From: Oscillospiraceae bacterium
Lineage (GTDB): Bacteria > Bacillota > Clostridia > Oscillospirales > Ruminococcaceae
Direction of reading: 5' to 3'
Length of the DNA: 38,344 nt
Assembly (NCBI GenBank): GCA_030533325.1
Contig: JAUNJJ010000025.1
Coordinates: 1-38,344, forward strand
Shown: positions 28,378 through 36,376 of the stretch, one piece after another
Position numbering within the stretch: position 1 is the first letter of the stretch
Layout: each line of letters begins with the position of its first letter
Position numbers and translations under genes: made by a program
Notes under the pieces: model-generated
What the model was told of the DNA's origin: nothing
The model's database searches: none
The model's input: only the letters and a program-made list of their open reading frames with translations

Positions 28378-29265
28378 CTAATGATTTTCCGGACTCTTTA
28401 TTACATCCGAAACATCATGCAGAGATATAAATGCACTGGCATCAATCTCATGAACAATCTGCTTAACTTTATTTATCTGAAATGAATTTACAATAAAATA
28501 AATAATTTCCTTTTCTTCATGTGAATAACCGCCGGTTGCTTTGACAATAGTCCCGCTGCTGCTGAAACTGTTCTGCATGGCGGCAGTTATTTCTTCTGCT
28601 TTGACAGTTACTATCATAGCGCATTTTGAACGGTCAAAACCTTCAACGATATAGTCAACTGTTTTTGAACCGATGAAATATGTAACTATCGAATAAAGCG
28701 GCAGTATCCAGCTATGAATTACTATTCCGCATACTGTATACAAAACTGCATTGAAAATCATATTGAAGCTTCCTATTGAAATACCGATTTTCTTTGCGAA
28801 CATAACGGATAAAACATCTATTCCGTCAATTGCTCCGCCGAATCTGATGGTCAGCCCGCTTCCGACACCGGAAACTGCACCGCCGAATATCGCACACAGA
28901 AGCAAATCCTCTCCTGCCAGCGGTGACACAAATTCAACATCTATCGGCAGAACATTTGTAATCAGAAATGACGTCAGCGCATAAATGAAAATTGTGAAAA
29001 CCGAATAAACAGTAAATGCTATTCCCTGCTTTTTCATTCCCAGAAGAAAAACGGGAAAATTGATTGCCACCAGAAAAAAAGGCAGTGTCAGAAATGCCGG
29101 AGTAATCTGGTCAAGCAGCATCGACAATCCCGAAACTCCGCTGTCATACAATTTCACAGGAAATAAAAATAAGGTTACCCCAAAGGCATTTATTATACCT
29201 GCGACAGCAAGAACTATAAAATTCAGCGGATTTAAACCATTTAACTGCTCTTTAATTTTTAACAT
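28378..29265 (-). CDS. YitT-family membrane protein (DUF2179 C-terminus)
   Basis: The 295-residue protein starts at ATG 29265, which overlaps the clpA stop (ATGTTAA) and follows AAGGAAGG; a frame start at 29289 would need to lie deeper in clpA. Five to six membrane segments fill the first 200 residues, with the family stretch SGVGSGLTIRFGGAIDGIDV. A cytoplasmic C-terminal domain of DUF2179 type (about 205-290) includes IVKATGGYSHEEKEIIYFIV. YitT proteins are widespread in Firmicutes; their substrate is not established. Tight coupling to clpA puts it in the clpS-clpA operon, which is unusual and may be only shared transcription. Confidence 0.9.
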   Translation of the reverse strand: MLKIKEQLNGLNPLNFIVLAVAGIINAFGVTLFLFPVKLYDSGVSGLSMLLDQITPAFLTLPFFLVAINFPVFLLGMKKQGIAFTVYSVFTIFIYALTSFLITNVLPIDVEFVSPLAGEDLLLCAIFGGAVSGVGSGLTIRFGGAIDGIDVLSVMFAKKIGISIGSFNMIFNAVLYTVCGIVIHSWILPLYSIVTYFIGSKTVDYIVEGFDRSKCAMIVTVKAEEITAAMQNSFSSSGTIVKATGGYSHEEKEIIYFIVNSFQINKVKQIVHEIDASAFISLHDVSDVIKSPENH

Positions 29266-31517
29266 ATATCTGCATCCTTCCTTTCGCATCCAATTGCTGT
29301 ATTCTCAGCAGAAATAACAAATTCATCATCTTCGGCTGTAAGAGTCAGTTTTCCGCCTTTTTTTAGCCTGCCAAAAAGAATCTCGTCAACAAAAAGAGGC
29401 TTTATGTCATTTCTGATTACACGATCCACCTCTCTGGCACCGAACTCCTGACTGATTCCTCTTTTTCTGACAAGTTCTCTGGCACTCTGATCTGCGGAAA
29501 ACGTGATTTTTCTGGAAATAAGCTGAGATGAAAGTTCATTTATTTTCTTATCAACTACGCGGGAAGCCATTTTATCATCCATGCTGTTAAAAACGACAAT
29601 CTTATTCAGCCTGTTTCTGAATTCAGGCTGAAAAGTCTGTTTTACGGCTTCCATAATTACGCCCCCATCCAGGCTGGTACTTCTGAACCCTATGGAATTT
29701 TTTCCAATGCGGTTTGCACCGGCATTTGATGTCATAATTATAATAACGTTTCTGAAATCAGCCTTTCTTCCCTGATTGTCCGTAAGAGTTGCATAGTCCA
29801 TCACCTGAAGCAAAACATTATATATATCTGCGTGAGCCTTTTCTATTTCGTCCAGCAACAGTACAGCTGAAGGAGTCCTTCTTATCGCTTCAGTCAGAAG
29901 TCCTCCCTCTTCATAACCGACATAACCGGCAGGTGCTCCTATGAGTTTTGCTACAGCATGCTTTTCACCGTATTCACTCATATCAAATCTTATCAGCTTT
30001 ACACCGAGCTCTTCTGCAAGACTTCTGGCAATCTCAGTCTTTCCGACACCTGTAGGTCCGACAAAAAGAAGGCTTGCTAACGGCTTGTTTTCTTCAAGCA
30101 GACCTGCCTTTGAAAATTTCACCGCATTGACTACCTGATTTACTGCTTCATCCTGACCAAAAATTTTCTTCTTTAATCTCATATCAAGACCGGAAAGTCC
30201 GGAAACATCATCCGTCCTTACTGATTCGACCGGTACACGGCATATTGTTGTAAGCACTTCATTTATGACCTTCCGGTCAACTGTCTGAGTCTTTTTATCA
30301 GTCGGATGCAGTTTTCTGTAAGCACCGGCCTCATCAATCAGGTCAATTGCTTTATCCGGAAGGAAACGCTCGTGTATGTGTCTGACGCTCATCTTTACCG
30401 CATACTCTATAACGCCTCTGGAAAATTTAACACCATGGAAACTTTCATATTTCGATTTCAGCCCTTCAAGTATTTTTACAGCTTCATCCTCAGAAGGCTC
30501 CCTGATTTCTACATTCTGAAAGCGCCTTACCAGACTCCTGTTCTTCTCAAAATATTTCCTGTATTCCTCATAGGTAGTAGCCCCGATAAAGCGGATATGC
30601 CCGTCAGTAAGATAGGGTTTGAGAAGATTGGAAGCGTCAAAGGAGCTCTCGCCGACAGCTCCTGCACCGGCAATATTATGAATCTCATCAATATAAACAA
30701 CCGGCTTTTCTTCCCTGCTGATCTGAGAAAGTACGTTCTTGAACCGCTTCTCAAAATCACCCCTGTACTGAGTACCGGCAAGCATACTGCCGAGATCAAG
30801 TGAAAAAACCTTTGCACCCTGAATCGGCTCCGGAACTCTGTCTTCACGTATCAGCTGAACCAGACCATAGGTAATGGCCGTCTTGCCCACACCCGGTTCT
30901 CCGATATGAAGCGGATTGTTCTTGTCCTTTCTGCACAGAATCTGAATTGTCCTGTCAAGCTCTGCCTCGCGTCCAATCAGAGGGTTTACATCACTAAGAG
31001 TATCATTGAGACACGGAGCGTACAGTTTCCAGCTTCCGCCTGTTTCACCTTCTGCATATGTTTCTTCATCATCGCTGTCCTCATTAAGTGAGTTTTCATC
31101 CTCTGTACAGATAAATGCCCTGAGCAGCTCAGATTCCTCAACGCCCTGCTGCTCAATAAAATAAACCGCATAACTGTTTTTCAGCTTCCATAATGCATGT
31201 ACCAGATGTCTGACACATACTTCGCTGCAGCCGCTGTTATACGCACTCTGCCCTGCAAGATTCAGAAGTCTCTTTGCTTCCGAAGAAAGCTCCGCATCAG
31301 CATCATTAACTTTTTCTATGTATTTTTCAGTATATTCATATATATTTTCCGCAAGCACCTCTGTATCTCCGCCGCATTCCTCAAATGCCGCAGCAAAGGT
31401 ACTGTTTGCTGCGATAATAAGCAGAATAATCTCCGGAGTTACGTACTCGTAATTATTTTTTCCGGCATACTCAATTGCATCACGCAGAATAAGCATTACC
31501 TCTTCCGAAAATCTCAT
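29259..31517 (-). CDS. clpA: ClpA-type AAA+ unfoldase of the Clp protease
   Basis: The 752-residue protein has a Clp N-domain (1-150), an acidic linker, and two AAA+ modules: Walker A GEPGVGKTA with Walker B VYIDEIH, then Walker A GPTGVGKTE with Walker B LLLDEIEKAH. There is no long middle domain as in ClpB or ClpC, so it is ClpA-like. The loop SIGFRS near residue 607 supplies the IGF motif that docks on ClpP. Partner ClpS is encoded two bases upstream, and the clpA ribosome site GAGGAGG lies in the end of clpS. The pair should deliver N-degron substrates to ClpP, which is not in the window. Most Firmicutes rely on ClpC, so a ClpS-ClpA pair is of interest. Confidence 0.93.
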   Translation of the reverse strand: MRFSEEVMLILRDAIEYAGKNNYEYVTPEIILLIIAANSTFAAAFEECGGDTEVLAENIYEYTEKYIEKVNDADAELSSEAKRLLNLAGQSAYNSGCSEVCVRHLVHALWKLKNSYAVYFIEQQGVEESELLRAFICTEDENSLNEDSDDEETYAEGETGGSWKLYAPCLNDTLSDVNPLIGREAELDRTIQILCRKDKNNPLHIGEPGVGKTAITYGLVQLIREDRVPEPIQGAKVFSLDLGSMLAGTQYRGDFEKRFKNVLSQISREEKPVVYIDEIHNIAGAGAVGESSFDASNLLKPYLTDGHIRFIGATTYEEYRKYFEKNRSLVRRFQNVEIREPSEDEAVKILEGLKSKYESFHGVKFSRGVIEYAVKMSVRHIHERFLPDKAIDLIDEAGAYRKLHPTDKKTQTVDRKVINEVLTTICRVPVESVRTDDVSGLSGLDMRLKKKIFGQDEAVNQVVNAVKFSKAGLLEENKPLASLLFVGPTGVGKTEIARSLAEELGVKLIRFDMSEYGEKHAVAKLIGAPAGYVGYEEGGLLTEAIRRTPSAVLLLDEIEKAHADIYNVLLQVMDYATLTDNQGRKADFRNVIIIMTSNAGANRIGKNSIGFRSTSLDGGVIMEAVKQTFQPEFRNRLNKIVVFNSMDDKMASRVVDKKINELSSQLISRKITFSADQSARELVRKRGISQEFGAREVDRVIRNDIKPLFVDEILFGRLKKGGKLTLTAEDDEFVISAENTAIGCERKDADIC

Positions 31518-31519
31518 AA

Positions 31520-31819
31520 TCAGGCCTCCTCAAGTGTCATTCTGAACGGAAAACCTTCTGCCCTGGCACGTGAAAGAGCGGCTTCAACTTTAGTCACCGC
31601 TATATCATAAGGATATTTGCCAACAACTGCCTTTCCATTTTTATGAACATTCATCATGATAGCCTGTGCACTGACCTCGTCCTTATGAAAAATATCGACC
31701 AGCACCCCCACTACAAATTCCATTGTTGTAAAATCATCGTTCAGCATAATTACATTGTACTGCTTCGGCTCTTTTATTTTACTGTCTGTTCGTTCTTTTA
31801 CTGCATTCTTTACTGCCAT
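31520..31819 (-). CDS. clpS: ClpS adaptor for N-degron substrates
   Basis: This 99-residue protein is of normal ClpS size. The core YNVIMLNDDFTTMEFVVGVL contains the NDD substrate-pocket motif, followed by FHKDEVSAQAIMMNVHKNGK and a C-terminal VEAALSRARAEGFPFRMTLE. ClpS binds bulky N-terminal residues of substrates and docks on the ClpA N-domain. The ribosome site is AAGGAAG. The N-terminal 20 residues are charged and flexible, as usual. Confidence 0.95.
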   Translation of the reverse strand: MAVKNAVKERTDSKIKEPKQYNVIMLNDDFTTMEFVVGVLVDIFHKDEVSAQAIMMNVHKNGKAVVGKYPYDIAVTKVEAALSRARAEGFPFRMTLEEA

Positions 31820-31851
31820 ATAATCATCTTCCTTTTCCGGACTTTATTTTT

Positions 31852-32496
31852 CTACTCCAGATAATCAGCAATCTTATCAAGTGAATCCACACATGCATAA
31901 AGATATGGTTCAACCTCTTCATCTGGTCCGGTCTGATCCGGTACCATTATTACTTTGCATCCGGCTCTGTGTGCAGCTATTATACCGTTTGGAGAGTCTT
32001 CGACTGCAATGCACTCATCCGGTCTGAAACCGAGCTGCTCACATGCATAAAGATAAATATCCGGTGAAGGTTTGCCTTCTTTCACCATTACTGCACTTAT
32101 AAGTTTTGTAAAATATCTTTTTATTCCGACTTCATCGAGATACTTTTCTGTACGTATCATATCTGATGCGGTCGCAACCGCTGAAGCTATTTTTCTCTCA
32201 CTAAGTATTTCAAGTATTTCCACCGCTCCCGGCTTTAAACTGATGCCGACTTTTGAAAGATGTTCATTCATAAGTTCTTTTCTGCGGTCTCTGACTTTAT
32301 AGTAATCAAAATCCTCTCCGTACCATTCCTTAAACCTTGCCGGTGCAAAAGGACGTCCAAGACTTCTTATTGAAAGAACCTGTTCATCTGTCATATGATA
32401 GCCAAATTCAGCAAGAGCCTTCGGCCAGAATTCGCGATAATATTTTTCAGTGTCGATAAGCGTACCGTCCATGTCAAAAATCACTGCCTTTATCAT
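31852..32496 (-). CDS. HAD-superfamily phosphatase, beta-phosphoglucomutase-like
   Basis: The 214-residue protein starts at ATG 32496 after GGGAGG; an upstream in-frame start at 32529 adds an unlikely leader. HAD motifs are complete: FDMDGT with nucleophile Asp8 and acid/base Asp10, AVATASD (motif II), GKPSPDIY (motif III Lys) and VEDSPNGIIAAHRAG (motif IV Asp pair). The cap domain is helical, as in beta-phosphoglucomutase and sugar-phosphate phosphatases. The substrate cannot be told. It lies between DUF1294 and clpS in one operon. Confidence 0.9.
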   Translation of the reverse strand: MIKAVIFDMDGTLIDTEKYYREFWPKALAEFGYHMTDEQVLSIRSLGRPFAPARFKEWYGEDFDYYKVRDRRKELMNEHLSKVGISLKPGAVEILEILSERKIASAVATASDMIRTEKYLDEVGIKRYFTKLISAVMVKEGKPSPDIYLYACEQLGFRPDECIAVEDSPNGIIAAHRAGCKVIMVPDQTGPDEEVEPYLYACVDSLDKIADYLE

Positions 32497-32548
32497 TTTG
32501 TATACCTCCCGTCTTAACTTTTTCCACATGAATATTTCTCAATCTTTT

Positions 32549-33115
32549 TTACCATCCTGCATTTAAAATATAAAAGATCACAGCAATCTGCATCAGCATA
32601 ATAAGCGGCAGGCCAACTGTAAAATAATTCTTTTTGGTTTTATGATGAAACAGGTGCATAGATATGAATCCTCCGACGGAACCGCCGATAAATGAAAGTC
32701 CTAAAAGTGTAACTATCTTTATCCTTGATTTATTCTTAACTGCTTTGAATTTATCCACTGCAAATGCAGTAAATGTCACAAGATTAATCGCTGCTAAATA
32801 AATGAGCAGCCATTTATTTTCCATAAACGGTTTCCATACTGAATATGTAATTGTATCCGCGCGGTGTCCTTTTAACATAAGGACTACTACAGCGTAAATT
32901 ACCAGCATACATATCGCCAGCACTTTTGTCATCATATTTTCCTTTTCTGCCTTCCTGTCAAAACACAGAACTGAAAGCAGAATTCCGGCACTTCCTCCTG
33001 CAAGGGCAATCAGTGTAATTACCGGATCCAGCTTGTTTTTAGCTTTAAGGTTTATCAGATAAAGCAGAAACCCCAGTACATTAATTATAATAAAATAATA
33101 TCCAGATTTACTCAT
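32549..33115 (-). CDS. DUF1294 membrane protein
   Basis: The 188-residue protein has two N-terminal segments, a third near 65-80 and a C-terminal DUF1294 domain (about 100-185). The domain pattern is YLAAINLVTFTAFAVDKFKA, then RIKIVTLLGLSFIGGSVGGF and MHLFHHKTKKNYFTVGLPLI. The function of the family is unknown. The ribosome site is CGGAG. It is the first gene behind the promoter at 33226-33254 and probably heads the operon with HAD, clpS, clpA and yitT. Confidence 0.85.
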   Translation of the reverse strand: MSKSGYYFIIINVLGFLLYLINLKAKNKLDPVITLIALAGGSAGILLSVLCFDRKAEKENMMTKVLAICMLVIYAVVVLMLKGHRADTITYSVWKPFMENKWLLIYLAAINLVTFTAFAVDKFKAVKNKSRIKIVTLLGLSFIGGSVGGFISMHLFHHKTKKNYFTVGLPLIMLMQIAVIFYILNAGW

Positions 33116-33225
33116 AATTTTACTCCGTTATTACTTTGCTTTTTCTCAGGAGATTTTTGCCTGAATACTTATCGGGTATCTGATTATTGTTATCTCCTTT
33201 TATTGCGGGTTATCTTACATAACCA

Positions 33226-33254
33226 ATTATACCATATCTGTTATTTGCTTTCAA
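33226..33254 (-). promoter_or_regulatory. Promoter of the DUF1294-clp operon
   Basis: On the minus strand TTGAAA (33254-33249), 17-bp spacer, TATAAT (33231-33226). The spacer and flanks closely match the promoter at 34966-34994 (shared TTGAAAGCAAAT and GATATG before the -10). Confidence 0.85.
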
Positions 33255-33308
33255 CAGTAAATATATACGGGCAGTACAGAACCTCGAAAGAATCACCTGA
33301 TTCAAAGC

Positions 33309-33345
33309 AAAACCACCGTGGGTTATACTACCACGGCGGCTTTTT
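33309..33345 (-). terminator. Terminator of the EamA transporter gene
   Basis: Stem AACCACCGTGG / CCACGGCGGCT with one mismatch and a 9-nt loop, 11 bp after the stop. A T run follows on the minus strand. Confidence 0.88.
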
Positions 33346-33355
33346 ACTGAAAAAT

Positions 33356-34264
33356 TCAGGAATATTGCTTTCTCATTTCTGACTTTGCAGGTAGCTGGGC
33401 TGCAATAACTGCAGCAAAGACCAGAATACATCCGGAAAGTTCCCTTATCGAAAGAGTTTCCCCCAGAATGAGCCATCCGGACAGAACTGCAAATACTGAT
33501 TCGAGACTCATTATCATAGTAGCAACAGTAGGATCCGTGTCCTTCTGGGCTATTATCTGAAGCGTAAACGCTATTCCGGATGAAAGAACACCGGCATAAA
33601 GGATAGGAAGAGCAGCATTCATGATATCATGGATATCAGGTTCTTCAAGGATAATCATCGCCGGAAATCCTATTATTCCTGCAGTTAAAAACTGAAAGCA
33701 CGACATTATCATAGGATCCGTATTTCTTTTATTAAAATAATCTATCACTATAATATGAAGCGAGAAGAAGACTGCACTTATGAGAACAAGCAGGTCTCCT
33801 GATCCTATGGAAGAATCATTTCTGATACACAGAAGATAAAATCCGGCTACAGCAACAGCCGCACATATCCATACTCTGGACGGAGTTTTCTTCTTCATAA
33901 AGAATCCAAGAACAGGTACTATTATGACATACAGTGTTGTTATAAATCCTGCTTTTCCGGCAGTTGTATTGCTGATACCAAACTGCTGAAATGAAGCAGC
34001 TGCAAAAAGCACTGCTCCACAGCACACTCCACCCCAGGCAGACATTTTTAAATCTGCAGGATGGTACTCGTTATTTTTCTTTTTTACCGTCCTGATGGCA
34101 TAGATTATAATCACAAGGACTGCTGCACCAATGATACTTCGCGAAAACACATAAGTAAACGGACCAACGTAGTTCATCCCCTCACTCTGTGCCACAAAAG
34201 CTGAACCCCAGATAACCGCCGCAATCAGCAGCATAATATTGCCGCGCATTTTCCTTAACTTCAT
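33356..34264 (-). CDS. EamA-family (DMT) transporter, full length
   Basis: The 302-residue protein has ten predicted membrane segments in two homologous halves. The first half begins MLLIAAVIWGSAFVAQSEGM and has FAAASFQQFGISNTTAGKAG. The second includes YAGVLSSGIAFTLQIIAQKD and MSLESVFAVLSGWLILGE, the typical drug/metabolite transporter ending. The substrate is unknown. AGGAGG precedes the ATG. It lies downstream of a second, half-size EamA gene on the same strand, 193 bp apart, with no clear consensus promoter between. Confidence 0.93.
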   Translation of the reverse strand: MKLRKMRGNIMLLIAAVIWGSAFVAQSEGMNYVGPFTYVFSRSIIGAAVLVIIIYAIRTVKKKNNEYHPADLKMSAWGGVCCGAVLFAAASFQQFGISNTTAGKAGFITTLYVIIVPVLGFFMKKKTPSRVWICAAVAVAGFYLLCIRNDSSIGSGDLLVLISAVFFSLHIIVIDYFNKRNTDPMIMSCFQFLTAGIIGFPAMIILEEPDIHDIMNAALPILYAGVLSSGIAFTLQIIAQKDTDPTVATMIMSLESVFAVLSGWLILGETLSIRELSGCILVFAAVIAAQLPAKSEMRKQYS

Positions 34265-34457
34265 TTTTTCCTCCTGATTAATGTTAGTATTTAGTCATAC
34301 AATAAAAAGCTATAAAATCATTTTTTGCGTTCACTATAAAACAGGTTACAGTTAAAGTATATCAGAAAATTACAGGTATTATTATTTTTTCCCGTGGGAT
34401 TAAGAAAATGTATGAAAACACAAAACTTATCCTTGTGCATACCCGAATAATGCATTT

Positions 34458-34871
34458 TCACAAAACCATAATCAGCGTTCCTGCCGTTATCAGTATACAG
34501 CCGATAAGTGACTTTGCTGTAAATTTCTCGTGAAGAAAGATGAATGCGAGAATAAGTGTAATCACTACACTCATTTTATCAATCGGCACAACCTTTGATG
34601 CTTCTCCTGTCTGCAGTGCCTTATAATAGAACAGCCATGAGGCACCTGTCGACACCCCTGACAGGACAAGAAAAATCCAGCTCTTTTTGCTGATTTCCGA
34701 CAGTCCGCTTTGTGCGTTAGTCAGAAATACCATAACCCAGGCCATAAGAACAACGACAACCGTTCTTATCGCTGTTGCTAAATTTGAATCTACACCATCT
34801 ATACCAATCTTTGCAAGAATAGATGTAAGTGCCGCAAAAACGGCAGACAAAACAGCAAATAAAATCCACAT
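34458..34871 (-). CDS. Half-size EamA-family membrane protein
   Basis: The 137-residue protein has about five membrane segments, one EamA repeat only. It begins WILFAVLSAVFAALTSILAK, contains VSTGASWLFYYKALQTGEAS and ends FLHEKFTAKSLIGCILITAG. Single-repeat EamA/EmrE-type proteins work as dimers, so this is likely complete and not truncated. The substrate is unknown. It has its own promoter and a leader of about 90 nt. Confidence 0.88.
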   Translation of the reverse strand: MWILFAVLSAVFAALTSILAKIGIDGVDSNLATAIRTVVVVLMAWVMVFLTNAQSGLSEISKKSWIFLVLSGVSTGASWLFYYKALQTGEASKVVPIDKMSVVITLILAFIFLHEKFTAKSLIGCILITAGTLIMVL

Positions 34872-34965
34872 ATATCATCGCCTCGTTTTTATCACGTATA
34901 TTCAATCTTAATTGTATCTCCGTCAGGGACTTATTGTCCGGTTTTTCTGTATGCTCACACTATCA

Positions 34966-34994
34966 ATTATATCATATCCCGCATTTGCTTTCAA
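34966..34994 (-). promoter_or_regulatory. Promoter of the half-size EamA gene
   Basis: On the minus strand TTGAAA (34994-34989), 17-bp spacer, TATAAT (34971-34966). Near-twin of the promoter at 33226-33254. The -35 lies in the left arm of an inverted repeat. Confidence 0.85.
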
Positions 34995-35028
34995 CTTTTC
35001 ATTTTTTCATATTCAAAATGAAAAGTTG
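34992..35028. repeat. 14-bp perfect inverted repeat over promoter and start codon
   Basis: CAACTTTTCATTTT (34992-35005) pairs with AAAATGAAAAGTTG (35015-35028) across a 9-nt loop. The left arm touches the -35 of the minus-strand promoter; the right arm holds the ATG of the plus-strand pseudogene. Confidence 0.8.
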
Positions 35029-35684
35029 TCGCTATCTGATATTTATTCAATTTGTTTTAAAGAGTGCGGTTACTGTAAATGCAGAAGAAATCCATCAGGA
35101 ACAGCAGACGCCATCTGGTATCAGTTACTGCGATATCAGCAGCGAACTTGACAGGTATATAGAAAAATACGAGGACGGTCTTGCTTCATGCGAAGTTGCT
35201 GTTTTCAGCAAAGACGGTATTATCACAAGCAACTGTTATGGCTGGAAGGATATAGCCGGCAATATCCCGGCTGATGAAAATACAGTTTATGAATAGGGCA
35301 GCTGCTCAAAAATACTTGTCTGGACTTCAGTAATGCAGCAGTGGGAAAGAGGAAATATTGACTTTGATACAGATATAAGAGAATATCTGCCGGATGGTTT
35401 TCTGACAAAACTACAGTATGAGGACGAAAAAATAACAATGCTGAACCTGATGAACCATAATGCAGGCTTTCAGGAAAGCTATTATGAAAATCAAATGTGC
35501 AGTGAAGATGACTTATTCGACAGTCTTGAAGAAGCAGTAAAAAGCTGTGAATGCTATCAGGCATATCATGTTGGGGAATATACTGCATATTCAAACTGGA
35601 GTTCAGCACTTGCAGCATATATCGTTGAACGTGTCAGCAGAGAGAATTATGTTGACTATGTTCATGAAAATATCTTTGAGCAGT
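35018..35684 (+). pseudogene. Serine hydrolase / class C beta-lactamase-like, broken
   Basis: From ATG 35018 a signal-like N-terminus (MKSCRYLIFIQFVLK) leads into a beta-lactamase-family protein: ELDRYIEKYEDGLASCEVAV, then FSKDGII and GNIPADENTVYE. Next is a TAG stop at 35294-35296 where Trp is expected, then GSCSKILVW with the SxxK motif, IDFDTDIREYLPDGF, LMNHNAGF and the YSN motif in AYSNWSSALAAYIVERVS. Homology stops abruptly at IFEQ, where a proline-leucine-glycine stretch would normally follow, and a histidine-kinase fragment begins. It thus has a nonsense codon and has lost its C-terminus. Members act on cell-wall peptides or beta-lactams outside the cell. This one is surely inactive. 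Confidence 0.88.
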
Positions 35685-36011
35685 GTTGACAGAACCTCTA
35701 TGAAACGGGCACTTTCAAACCTCATCATTAATTCATTCAGGCACAATCCGGGTGGCACAAATGTTCTGGTAAGCGTAAATGAACACGATTCCGGATGCAT
35801 TATTACTGTTGCGGATTCAGGAAAAAGAATACCATCTGACATGAATATTTTTGAGCCGTTTGTTACTGAAAACTCTGCAAGAACTGCCGGACATTGAACC
35901 GGTCTGGGACTGGCTATAACAAAACGTATTATCGATAAGCATGAGGGCAGGATAATATTAAAAACTGATATTGAAAACTACACAAAAGCTTTTGTAGCTG
36001 AACTTCCATAA
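35685..36011 (+). pseudogene. Histidine kinase ATPase-domain relic
   Basis: The frame from GTT 35685 reads VDRTSMKRALSNLIINSFRH (N box), then ITVADSGKRIPSDMNIFEPF (G1 and F boxes). A TGA follows at 35896-35898 where Gly is expected, then TGLGLAITKRIIDKHEGRII (G2 box) and a TAA at 36009-36011. Only the C-terminal ATPase half of a sensor kinase remains, joined directly to the beta-lactamase relic, with no start. The join suggests a deletion that fused two genes which may once have been in one cluster. Confidence 0.9.
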
Positions 36012-36085
36012 CACGGCATAGACGGAGACATTATCAGCCCGGATGTACAGTGAAATATGCAGTATGAAAATGGTACTGTAAATCC
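36012..36085 (+). pseudogene. DUF4261 gene relic with inverted junction
   Basis: 36013-36071 matches the coding strand of the DUF4261 gene at 631-573 with three differences in 59 bases. It reads HGIDGDIISPDVQ, a TGA in place of Trp, then NMQYEN. Directly overlapping, 36064-36085 is identical to plus-strand 726-747, which is the opposite strand of the same gene. The two pieces share ATGAAAATG at the junction. The remnant is thus a rearranged scrap of a DUF4261 gene. Confidence 0.85.
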
Positions 36086-36146
36086 ACCTGATTTCTTTTA
36101 CCTGTTCCTTGCTTGCTCTGCGAATTTTTTCAGCTTCAGTCTTTTA

Positions 36147-36175
36147 TTGACAACTTAAATTGAATATGTTATCAT
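36147..36175 (+). promoter_or_regulatory. Promoter of the LRR-like gene pair
   Basis: TTGACA (36147-36152), 17-bp spacer, TATCAT (36170-36175). The predicted leader of roughly 200 nt contains the palindromic element at 36208-36295. Confidence 0.7.
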
Positions 36176-36207
36176 CTAAATATAAAAGCATAACTCGTTA
36201 AATTCAG

Positions 36208-36295
36208 GTAACTGTTCAGGAACTGGTTATTTAAAGGGATTATAACATAAAACTGCTTTAAATCTCCCTTTAATTCATTGCTCCTGAACAGTTAC
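36208..36295. repeat. 88-bp palindromic element
   Basis: Outer arms GTAACTGTTCAGGA (36208-36221) and TCCTGAACAGTTAC (36282-36295) are perfect inverted repeats. Inner arms TTAAAGGGA (36231-36239) and TCCCTTTAA (36265-36273) also pair. The whole could be a MITE-like remnant or a long leader hairpin of the next gene. No coding capacity. Confidence 0.75.
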
Positions 36296-36376
36296 AAATT
36301 CAGTTTAATTGTATTCTTGTATTTACCCCATTTATGCAAGCAGATTATCATTTCCAATATACAGGGAGAAAATTCA

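Noticed and set aside
33116-33225. Riboswitch in the DUF1294 leader
   Set aside because: The leader of about 100 nt has only a short CAGG/CCTG stem and no conserved core of a riboswitch class I know.
33210-33476. 88-codon frame over the EamA terminator
   Set aside because: It runs through the terminator hairpin and the DUF1294 promoter, so it cannot be a gene.
34458-34871. Half-size EamA gene as a truncated pseudogene
   Set aside because: It has a clean start, promoter and one complete repeat, and single-repeat EamA/EmrE proteins are known to dimerise, so it is probably intact.
35018-36085. Stop-codon recoding (TAG or TGA read as an amino acid)
   Set aside because: All intact genes here use normal stops, and the three stops occur only in fragments that also lack ends, so ordinary pseudogene decay explains them.
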